Assembly (NCBI GenBank): GCA_037447655.1 | Contig: JBBHKE010000102.1 | Location: 382,372-446,371, forward strand | DNA: 64,000 nucleotides | Direction of reading: 5' to 3' | Origin: Zygnema cylindricum | Lineage: Eukaryota > Streptophyta > Zygnematophyceae > Zygnematales > Zygnemataceae | In this document: one piece after another, positions 10,394 through 21,100 of the stretch | Layout of the letters: every line of letters begins with the position of its first letter | Numbering within the stretch: position 1 is the first letter of the stretch | The notes under the pieces: generated by a model | Database searches by the model: none | Seen by the model: the letters and a program-made list of their open reading frames with translations, nothing else | What the model was told of the DNA's origin: nothing | Translations under genes and position numbers: made by a program

Positions 10394-10741
10394 AGATGAT
10401 AAAAACATTAACACTAATAGCGATTCACGATGTAGTGCTTAATTTTTTGTTAAAAAATTAGCCAATTTTCAAATAAAACGGAAATAACTCGTCATAATAG
10501 TTTCACCGTAAAAACGTTTTTAGCAACTTTAGTCTAAAAGTGGTCACAAAAATATCGGTGCGAAGTGAGTCCTTAACCTCCTTCCTTTCCTTTTCTTTTA
10601 CCTTTTGTCTTTTTCCTTCCCTCTATGTAAACTTTGTCCTTTTCCTTCCGACCAATGGCTTCAAAGATACATAACCGCTTCTCAAACACCAAAACTGCCT
10701 CACCTTGCTCCAATACCTATCGATAGGATTTTTTCTCCCCC

Positions 10742-11101
10742 TATAGTTCCCTTTTGCTTTCCTTTTGTCCCCCGTTGATTCCCCTTTTATTCCCCTTTTG
10801 TCCCCTTTTTGTCCCCCTTTTGTTCCCCTTTTGTCCCCCTTTTGTCCCCCTTTTATTCCCCTTTTGTCCCCTTTTTGTTCCCTTTTTGTCCCCCTTTTGT
10901 CCCCTTTTTGTCCCCCTTTTGTCCCCCTTTTGTTCCCCTTCTGTCCCCCTTTAATCCGCATTTTATTCCTCTTTTGTCCAACTTTTATTCCTCCTTTGTT
11001 CCCTTTTTGTCCCCCTTTCGTCCCCCTTTTATTCCCCTTTTATTCCCCTTTTGTCTCCCTTTTTCCCCTTTTCTCCCCCTTTTATTCAGCTTTTGTTCCC
11101 A
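10742..11101 (+). repeat. CCCCTTTTGTCC-type minisatellite
   Basis: About 30 head-to-tail copies of an 11-13 bp unit (CCCCTTTTGTCC, CCCCTTTTATTC, CCCTTTTTGTTC). Three staggered Pro/Phe/Leu frames on plus and a Gly/Lys frame on minus come from the repeat. Confidence 0.9.
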
Positions 11102-12510
11102 TGGACTCAAATGGTTCACCGTAGCGCTTTTTTAAGTCCATTTTGTGAAGGGATCAAGAAAAAAAAAAAAACAACATCGCTAAGCGGATTTTTAGCATTT
11201 CACTAAAAAAACATCACCGTACAGATCACAATAAGCGAAGCACTTGGGGCCAAATTTACATTGTAAGGCCACTTTCCCATGTAACCGAAACTTAGTCTTG
11301 TTACTTTGTAATTTTAGAGAAGACTTTCCGTACTACTTTCTAAGCGTTTCGTTGAAACGATATGGTTACTTTAGATTGTGACGGATGTAGATGTGGGTGT
11401 AATTTGTGACGGTTGTAGATGACTACAAAACTTGCGACAATTGATGACGTTTACAAAATATTGATTGCTGTAGACGTCTAGTTTCTTGTGACATCGTAGA
11501 TGTTTAGGGTTTGTGACATTTTGACATCACACTCACTTGTGAAGACGTCGACGTCACAAATTTCAAAACTTTCCTCCATGGTCTCCCGATTTTATTTTTT
11601 CATCCTTTCTCACTCTACTTACCATCAAAATACGCCTAAACACACCGTCAAATGTAATCTTCTTTTGAAATCTTTGATTAGATACCATTATTGCTGTTTT
11701 TCATTGCAAGAGAATTGTGAGATAGACGCAGTAGTGGGAGAGGGAGAGAGAAAGAGGCGCTTTCACCGACTTCGCTTTTGTGAAATGGCCTTTGTAGCTC
11801 GAGAATCCTCCACTGCCCCTTCACGGAAAAAAGTCCGTACATGCTGGAAATGGAGAGTGGTTTTTTTTTCTGGTACTCCGCGTACAGCAAACACATTTTC
11901 AAAAACCTCTGACGCGTGCTACAATGTCTGCCTATTCGTTCACATCTTCAAACTTTAGTTAAAATCACCTCCGTAGATTTCCTAGCTGAGTTCCGTAGAA
12001 GTTTGAAGATGAACTAGAAGGACGCTAAAGTGGGTCGAAATGCGCTAGACGACAATGAGAGCGGGAGTGAAAAAAACGAAATAAAGAGTTAAAGAGAGAA
12101 AGATGAGATTAAAAAAGTGGGAGGGAGAGAGAAAAAAACAATAGGAGAAAAAGAAAGATGAGAAATTTGAAGAGAGAGAAAGCAAGAAAAGAATAGACGA
12201 TAAGATAGAGAGATAAAAAAGGAAAAAAAAAGTGTGTTATTCTTCATTCTCCCCTTGCACCTCTTCCCTCTCCTCTCTTTTTAGAGGGTAAGTTTTATAG
12301 GGACATTCGAAAAAAAAATGTTATTAGCGTTGTAGTACATTTAAAGTTTCAAAATGAGGCAAATTGTACTGTGCTAATTTCATTTTTTTCGTACAGCTGC
12401 AGATTTTTTAGTTGCGCGCTAAGTTTTGGAGGAAAACTATAGGAAAAAATCCTTACTTTATCACATGGTAAAGTGCCCTAAGACAATATTTGTAAGTTGG
12501 TTTTTTCTCA
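11102..12510. other. No gene recognised
   Basis: 11370-11540 repeats TTGTGACG...GTAGATG segments. An open frame 11500-11958 (152 codons) has no recognisable domain and mixed composition; I leave it uncalled. 12050-12240 is GA/A-rich. Confidence 0.4.
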
Positions 12511-12539
12511 CTCATTAATTGTATTTTTACATACATTGC

Positions 12540-12720
12540 CTGTTTCCGATTTCAAACAGTCTCTACCAAATTGTCTCTTTCAAATTGACTTTCTCAAGTT
12601 GTCTTTTTCGAATTGACTTATTCAAATTGTCTTTTTCGGAATGTCCTTTTCAAGCAGTCTTTTTGAAATTGTCTCTTTCAAGTTTGTTTCTTTCAAATTG
12701 TCTTTTTATTTTCGACGCTG
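12540..12720 (+). repeat. 18-bp degenerate tandem repeat (CAAATTGTCTTTTT type)
   Basis: TCAAATTG, TCGAATTG, TCGGAATG, TCAAGCAG and similar cores are spaced about 18 bp apart across the stretch, about nine copies. Confidence 0.65.
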
Positions 12721-12797
12721 AAGTAGCGCGTGACACGTAGTTGAATTTGATTCGCTACAGACGCCGCTGACTCAAAGACGGGGTGACACGTTGACCG

Positions 12798-13231
12798 TTG
12801 AAAAGAGCAAGCAAAACGAAACGAAACGAAATCACACGTGCGACTAAATAACACCTGACCAAGAGAAACAGCATTCGTTCGACGTACGAAACGAAACAAA
12901 CAAAATTATTTAATTATACTACAAGAACGAATACGCACCGAAACAAAACATAGGCGTACGGAAAGGAAACGTACGGATGAATAAGTGACACGCGACGTAA
13001 CACCCGACCAAATTTAAAGTCGCGTTGCACTCGTACGTTTAGTTTTATCCGTACGTTATATGTTTTGTTTCAGTGCGTTTTAGTTTCGGTCTCGTACTTT
13101 TGCTACTTTGTTTCGTATGTCGATCAAATACTGTTTCGTTTGGTCTAAGACTCTAAGTGTTATTTAGTGCGTACTCGTATATTTAATATTTTAATCACAT
13201 GTGACTTCGTTTCGTTTCGTTTTGCTTTCAT
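12798..13231. mobile_element. Foldback element with arms of about 190 bp
   Basis: The left arm from about 12798 (AGCAAAACGAAACGAAACGA, then ACTAAATAACAC, CGACGTACGAAAC, CGAAACAAAACATA, CGTACGGA) reappears in reverse complement and reverse order up to 13231. The arms are imperfect with small indels, joined by a spacer of about 60 bp near 13000. It is non-coding. Confidence 0.65.
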
Positions 13232-13531
13232 TGGTAACGCGTCTAACGCTTCTTCCCACGTGTCATATGTGTCATATTGGTCAACGAGTAATGGTCAAGT
13301 ACTGTACTGTACTGTAGCGGTCCAGTCATGGTCAAAGTCGGTCAAAGTAAGTTATGTTGACGAGTTAGTGGAGAATCTATTTAAGCGTCAGTCAAATAGA
13401 GACAAAAAAAAACGGAAAAAAAAAATATTGAAACCCTAGAAAATCCTGAGACTAAAGACCTATATTTGTCTTTACCGATATGCTGACGCTGTAATAAAAG
13501 CCACTACGATTTCACAACTTCCGCAAAAGAC

Positions 13532-13596
13532 AAACATAAAGCACAAACGTAAAGTACAAACATAAAGTACAAACATAGAGTACAAATGTAAAGTAC
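13532..13596 (+). repeat. 13-bp tandem repeat, five copies
   Basis: AAACATAAAGCAC, AAACGTAAAGTAC, AAACATAAAGTAC, AAACATAGAGTAC, AAATGTAAAGTAC, directly adjacent. Confidence 0.85.
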
Positions 13597-13723
13597 ACCA
13601 AGTACACGCACATGTCATAGTCCAAGTCGGCAGTACGAATAAGTACTTTTCAGTTAAGCAAATAGCATGGACCATAGATGTCCTATGCGCATAAAACGCA
13701 CGGAGTAAACTAACGATTGCTAA

Positions 13724-14512
13724 GGGTGTGTCCCCATGTGCATAAGTAAGGGTTTTTCCTGTCGTTTTGCCTTAAAACTTAGAGCCGTACTGCCTAAGTT
13801 GCAACCGTACGAAGGAATCACAAATTTGTAGAGTACAATTTGCGTCATCCCTGAACTTAGGATGTACGAAAAGTTGTCGTCTTGTGCTTTTCGACCCACT
13901 TCGACGACAAAAAACGTCATCTTCAACCTTATCTTTAAAACACATGCGCGATGTGATTTAAAATTAGGTTTTTTCGATTGACAAATAGGAACATATTTTC
14001 GCGCGTGCCGTAAATTTCGACAAAAATCCTACGATTTCCAAGGACAAAGAAAAGTACATAGTTCGCTATGTTTTGTCCGTTTCCGTTCTAATACGACAAA
14101 GATAGGTACACAATTTGTTTGGATTTGTCCGTTTTCGTCTAGTACGGATTTTTTTTTTTGCAGGGGTCTTCAAATTCCGATGCCATTTCACGTCGACCGG
14201 ACAGGAGACGCGAAGGCAAAGCGCCTCATCTTCGACCGTTTGCACAGGCTGGAAGGCGGTACGTCTACAATGTCACGGTAAGACATGCGACGTCACACGC
14301 AGGTACAAAAAATATGGTACAAAAAATATCGTGCGACCACAGATTGTCGACGTTGACAACCGTCACAGGTATTGTCGACGTATACAATCGTCACAAGCGT
14401 AAGTTACGATTTCGTCATTACAGACATATGGACACTTGAAAACCGGGTCCGGCGGATCCGCGCTAAAATACAAAGTAATTTCGCTAAGTTACAAGTACAT
14501 GGGGACACACCC
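13724..14512. mobile_element. PIF/Harbinger-like TIR element (Tourist-type), 789 bp
   Basis: The ends are perfect 16-bp inverted repeats, GGGTGTGTCCCCATGT at 13724-13739 and its complement at 14497-14512. They are flanked by TAA at 13721-13723 and TAA at 14513-14515. A 3-bp TWA target duplication and GGG-starting TIRs are the hallmarks of the PIF/Harbinger superfamily. No transposase is seen inside, so it is presumably non-autonomous. Confidence 0.75.
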
Positions 14513-15152
14513 TAAGTACAGTGCGCATCAATCGATTTTGAAATTTATAAAAATCGTACCTTTCTTCGCATTAGTACAGTTACTGTACACTAACGTACAG
14601 TGTCCCGTAGGTGAAAGTACATTTTAGGGTTATTTAAGGATTTTAGGGGATTTTAGGTTTTTTAGGGTACATTTTCGTACATTCCGTATTTAGACAACTG
14701 TCTTAGATTTTTTGTACTGATGCCGTGTGTCTTCCGTACCTTTTTTAGATTTTTGAAGGATATTCTAGGGTCACGCTTTTCGTACATTTTCGTACACTCC
14801 ATACAGTAGAAAGTACGAAATTTGCGAATATACTACGTAGTTTTCGGAAAAAAGTCGAAATTCGTACGAATTGGACAACTATGGCATGGACCTAAACGTC
14901 GTAAGGAAAGCTACAGTACAGTACAGTCCAGGCTGACCAAAATAGTGTTAAATTACAAACTGTACGAACGACAGCTACGAATATTCGGTCGTTGGATTCT
15001 TTGTACGACACCAGCTTGTCCATCGCACGTGTGAAGGGCGAATAAAACAGTTATACATTCAAAACTCGAAACCCTAATTTGGAACTTTCTTTAACCTACC
15101 TGCCATTTTTTTATCAATTTTGTCCTCTTTTGACGGTATCTCATTCGTAGCC
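14513..15152. other. Spacer upstream of the LRR gene; CGTAC-rich
   Basis: TTTAGGG-like and CGTACATT motifs recur at 14610-14810. 15050-15152 is the likely promoter/5' UTR of the LRR gene: a short segment before the ATG (TTTATC, then TTCGTAGCCATGG) is shared with the paralogue upstream of 49891. I recognise no TATA box with confidence. Confidence 0.4.
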
Positions 15153-18100
15153 ATGGCGGCCACCACAGTCACCGTGACATTGCTGATCTTAGCGTGCCAC
15201 GTGGCACTTGGAATGGCAGATGACATGGACTCAGATTCTTACTACAACGGATCTATGGCGGAGGCAGACAGTAAGCTTTGACCTCCGTTGACCTTTCATT
15301 TCCCCCCGTTTTAGGTGTGCAGTTTATGTGTTCACACGTGCGAAAGGCAGCTCAAATCCGCTCCTCTTACATGAATGCTGACGTGTCTGTACGGACTGCT
15401 GATGCGTCTATCCATACCGCTGACATGTCCGTCCGTACCGATGACGTATCTATCCGTACTAATGACATGTTTGCCCGTACTGCTGACGTGTCTGACCGTA
15501 CTGCTGACGTCTCTGACCGTACTACTGACGTTTCTTTCCAAACTGCTGACGTGTCGGTCCGTACTGCTGGTGTGCCTGTCCATACTGCTGGTGTGTCTGT
15601 CCGTACTGCTGACGCAGAGTCGACTCTGAAGGCGCTGAAGGCGGCCGTCGCAAACCGGTGGAGGTTTCCCGCGATCCGGTGTTACGGCGGAGGTCGCTAC
15701 TGGCACGAGAAGCCCTTTCGCTGCCGTGACAACGGTCGCGTGTATGCCATGTGCGTGGTTACGGCTGCGTGCACTATTTGCTGCGTGCACTCTTTGATTA
15801 TGACAGATCCGCTCTGAATTTTGCACTGAATCCCGGATTGTAACTTGATTGATAGGCGGGTGCATTCTTTTTTCGCGATAAATGTAGCATTGAAATTTGG
15901 TTTGTTATCGGGTGCAATTCCGCACTGAATGTCACACTAAATATTGCAACTTGAGATTTGAGTCATATTTGGGTGCATTTTCGCACTATTATTCGCACTA
16001 AATTCTGTCATTGGAACTTGATTCATTGTCGTGTACACTCTTTTTTCGCACTAAATGTCACACTAGATCTTGCATCGAGATTTGGCTGAGCTTTGTGTGC
16101 ATTTTTACACTGTTATTCGCACTAAGTTATGCATTGTAATTGATTCACTGATGCGTGCACTCTTTTTTATACTGAATTGATGTTGATTTAAACCTGTTAT
16201 CGTATTATTAATGAACTGTTTTGGATAAGTTTGGTTTTTAAATGATGGAACATGTAAAGTAAAAACAGGTTTATTGATATAGACTAAGGTTCATCAGATA
16301 AATTTTCTTGTTTTAATATTGTTATATTATGTTGCGCATTCTAGGAATTGCTTTTTTTATTCTGAAAAACTTTATAGGCACAAGAAAATCATTCGTTTGA
16401 GATGTTGCATGTATTTGGCTTTTAGCATGTTGAACAAGAGTTATATATAAATCTTCTCGTAAAAAATATGCATACAATCTTTTTGTTTGTTTGGCACCAA
16501 TCATGTCATTGTTATAATAAATAATACAATAAAAGATTTTTTAAATAATATTTTTCTTATATTTGTTATGATTTGGACTTGTAACATTCCAATTTATATC
16601 ATCAAAAAAAATATACGATGAAAAATACCACATCATAATTAAACATCAAACATACAATTAAAATAAAGTACATTTAAGTGAATGTAATTTATTTTGATTA
16701 TAACAATATTAATACATACTAAATTTATTATGCGAACTTCAATCATTTCTAACGCCATTTCAATTTGTGAGTACGACAACACAAGACAACGATTGAAGTT
16801 AAAAAAAAAGTATTTTGGTTTATATTTTCATCTTCTATTTTGCATCGAATTGCACACACTATTTTCGCACTGTTTTTTGCATTGAAATTTGATTTGTGGT
16901 CGGCTCCACTTTTTGTTGCGATATGCTTCTAAAGCGATGCTTGTGCCTTGGCGAGGCTAAAAAGGGGGGTGGCGAGAGATAGATGGGGGGAGAGGAAGGG
17001 AGAGGAAGGGGGTCTTGTTCAATGACCAATGTGGGTGGACTGTGCAGATCTATTACAAGTCGTAATCTGGGAGGGAGCATTGCGCCAGAGATTGGGAATC
17101 TGACAGAATTGAGCTACTTGTGAGTGAATTATGGAGGGAAAATAAATCTCCTACACAAAAAAATAACATAAGCAAATGGATCTACACGTGATTATAGTAA
17201 AAGAAACAAAAAAACATATCTTACATCCAGTTTTTCTTGTAGAAGTAAAGTAGGACGTTTTAAACTAGATTTTGGTTGAATGTTGGAATGGTGCTGTTTT
17301 GCCCCTTTAATTTTTTTTATAAAACGGGAAAAATCCCGTTTTCCGTGACATTGTAGAAGAAGCATCATAGTTTTTAGAAAGATATTCAATTTATTTTCAC
17401 CACAGTAGGTGAAGCTAGAGCGTTTCTAATTAAAAACAAAAGTTTTTGTTTTTATTCTTACTATTTCTTTTGGCACAATTATTATTGTTAATAATACCGT
17501 TACTACTATTATTATTAACATTATTTTAGTGTTTTCATGGTTTTTTTATATTTTAAAGTTCAAGCTCAATCTTTTACATATTTTGGTGTATTTGTCTTTC
17601 AAATGTTTTTTAAAATGATATCAATAGTAATATCAGTGATAAAAATAATTGTAATTATAATAATAATGACAATAATTATGCAATATTTATAATAGTTTCA
17701 CTAATAATAATCTTAGCAGTAATCATAAAAATGAAAAATTCATAGTAGTAACGGAAATAACAAATAGTAATTGTTATGTACAATAATGGTAATCAACAAG
17801 TAGTAGTGATGACAAGAATAGCGAATAATAATGAGAGTGAATAAATATGATAGTTCATGGTAAATAATAAAAAACAATCAATATCTAAACGAATAATGAA
17901 TGATAAGATCAAATAACAACTATTTATAGTTGTAAGTTACATAAAAAAAAATGTTAATTCTTAAAAAAAGAAAAGCAAAACTATTTGGCAAAATCCAGAT
18001 TTTTTATTAAGAAAAGGAAATGGAATCAATTCTCTATTTAGTTCCTACGTTGACATTTAAGATGTGTTTTTAGAATTATTTTCTTGTGTAAAGTTTTTTT

Positions 18101-21100
18101 TTATCGGTAATTTGTTGATACTTACAAAATTTCTATGATGGAAGCCTAAGTGAATTCATCGTGGAGGAGGGGATTAGGGGGGGCGAATAGGGCGATTGGG
18201 GGGGATTTTAATTGAATTAAATTTGGAAAATGTGTAATATTCATGTTTTGTTTTTTTCTTGTTTTTTTTGTTTTATTTTTGTTCTGTTTTCATGTCTTGA
18301 TGTGTTCTTTATATTTCATTCGTTTGCAACACTTTTTTTTATGCAATAGAAGCAAAGAGCCTAAGAAAAAGCATGTGGTGTTGAAACTTTGCAATTTGAA
18401 ACTGTTTTTTTTTCTGCAATTCTTACCAAATGTTAGTTTTGTCGATCTTTTTTTGTTGCGTTTTTTTTATTTTGTTCATTTGAGAGTGAAATAATTTGTG
18501 TGAAGCAAGGGAGGGAAAAAAAGAGAGAGGGGGTGTAAGAGATAAGAAATAAATATATATGTACACACATAGTCATACTTCAAGTGCACATGTATTTGTG
18601 GGGGAGATATAAATTTAAATTTTGACATAATTTATAAAGACGTTTTTTGTTTTATCAATTCTCTTTGTAATATCTACATACGTTTTTAAAAATTGGTTAT
18701 GTCGATTTTATGTTTTTTTTTATCGGTTTACAATTCTTTATTTTGTGCGATAGAAAAACGGGGGCGAGGAGTGTGACAAAAGTGAAAAAAAATGAAATTT
18801 GCATTTTTTTTCTCCTCCATTTCTAAGCAAAATATTTTATGCTGGTTTTGCAGATCTTATTTAGTCATTTGAAATGGAATAATTTGTACAAAGCAAGGGA
18901 GGAAAAGCAAAGAGAGGGGATGTAAAAGACAAGATATAAATATACATGTATTCATTATGCATATGCATATAAGTATATACGCAGGATATTAGAGAAGCAT
19001 GAATTTTGGTTTGAAATTCGATATGATTTATCTTTATATGTTGTTGATAGTTGATTATGTTGACTTTGAGTTTTTTTTAATTTAAAAAATTGTAATTTTT
19101 TATTAATGTTATTATTATTTTTGACAAAAATGGAGAAAATGAGTGACGGAATGTTGCTAAGTTGGGGAAAAGGGAGGTGTTAGAAGGTGAAAGGAAGGTG
19201 GATGGGGAAATGCATACAAAAAAACGCGATTGTGTGTGAGAAAAATTAAACTTATATTGTTTTTTTCACATAATGTGTGAGTTTTTAAGTTTTTTTTGTA
19301 ATTGGTTTTGCGAATGCCCGGTGTCACAGAAATCTAGGTGGAAACCAGTTGAGTGGAAAAATTCCATCGTCCATAGGTGGACTAAAATCCCTCGAACTCT
19401 TGTAAGACACATGGCACTATGGTTGTGTTACTCATCACAAGTATGATCTAAATAGATATGGTTTCTCTCTCTTTCTCTCTTTCCCTTTCTCTGCCTCTCT
19501 CCCTCTCTCCCTCTCTCGAACTCTTGTATGATTGTGTTGCCCATCAAAAGTATGCTTTAAATGGAAATGGCTTCGTGCTCAAAATAGTTCACCACATCTA
19601 AGTTTGCCAAAAACAAAGCTTTTTCTTTTGATATGTAATTTTTTTTGGAGAATTATTTATATTTAAAAAACTCAGCTATAAAATGTAAGTTAATTTGTTA
19701 GGAGGGGGGTAGAGGAGGGTGGCTAGGGCCTGAAAAGGGAGGGGATTGTTATAGAAATAGATTAAGATAAAAACCTTGCATTTAACATATGTGTATAATT
19801 CGATCTATGTTTAGATGAGATTTTTTTGTTGCTTAAATTTTCATATATTTTATGCAATGGAAAAAAAAAGGGCGTGATAAAAGCCACGAGGTGTGGTTAA
19901 AACGCAATTTGGAAATATTTTGCTTTTTTTTCCAACCCTGACCACTTTTCTTTCTGTTCGTTTTTTTTTTATTACTTGTCATCCAAAATGGAATAATGTG
20001 TGTCAAGTAAGGGATGCAAATCCAAAAAAAAAGGGTGCAAAAGATGAGATATAATCATATGTATAATTATATATTCATAATACATGTGCATATATACATG
20101 TGGGGGGGGAAATTTGAGAAACCTGTACTCTCTTTCTCTCTCTCTCATACTTTTTCTTTTTCCCTCTTTTTCCCTCTCTCGCTCTCTTTCTCTTTCCTTC
20201 CCTCACACTCCCTCTCTTTCCCTCTCTATATCACTCTCTCCCCCCGGCTCTCTCTACCGCTGGTTCACTCCCTCTATCCCACTCTCTTTCTCTCTCTCTC
20301 TCCCACTCTCTCCCTCTCTCCCCCCCTTTCTCTTTCTCCCTCTTTCCCTCGTTTTTTATCCCTATCTCTTTCTCTCTCGATATCTCTCTCCTTTTCCCTC
20401 TTTTTATCACTCTCTCCCCCCCTCTAACTCTCGCTCTCCCTTTTCCCCTATCTCTTTCCCTCACTTTCCGCCTCTCTGATTCTCTTAGTCTCTCTCACTT
20501 TCCCTTTTTTTCCCTCTCTCTCTCCACATCTCTCCCTCTCCCTCTTTTTTTTCATTCTCTATTTTTCTCTTTTCGCTCCGTCCCCCTCCTTGCCTCTCTT
20601 TTTTATCTCTCTCTATCTCTCTCACTCTGTCACTCTCCCTCTCTCTTTCTCTCTCCTTATCTCTCATTTTCTCTCTTCCTCTATCCCTCTATCTCTCTCC
20701 ATCTCTTTCCTTCTCTCTCTAAATCCATCTCTCTTTATTTCTCTCTCAGTTTCTCCACCTCTCTCTCTCCCTGTCTCCCTCTTACTCACTTTATCTCTCT
20801 CTCTTCCTCTCGTTTTATTTCTCTCTCTCTCCCCCTCTTTCTTTCTTTCTCTTTCTCTCTTTCTCTCTTTCTCACTGCTCTCTCTCTTACTTTATATCTC
20901 TCGGTCGCTTTTATTCTCTCTCTCTTCCTCTTTCTTTCAATCTCCTTTTTCCCCCTTCTCTCTCCCTCTCTCTCACTTTCTTTCCCTCTCTATCTTGCTC
21001 TCTCCCTCTCTTTCTCTCTTTCCCTCCCTCTATATATCTCTCTCTCCCCCGCTCTCTCGCTATCCCCCTCTCTTACTCTCACAATGTGCCTCTTTCCCCC

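Noticed and set aside
11500-11958. 152-codon frame as a gene
   Set aside because: No domain, no conserved start context, surrounded by repeats.
15332-15865. 177-codon minus-strand frame with STDRHVSS repeats
   Set aside because: Shadow of the 21-bp coding repeat; the plus strand has the LRR cap and matching splice phases.
16322-16504. 60-codon minus frame (LYAYFLREDLYITLVQHAKS) as an organelle-derived gene
   Set aside because: Reads like protein, but I cannot match it to any family and no supporting context exists in this intron.
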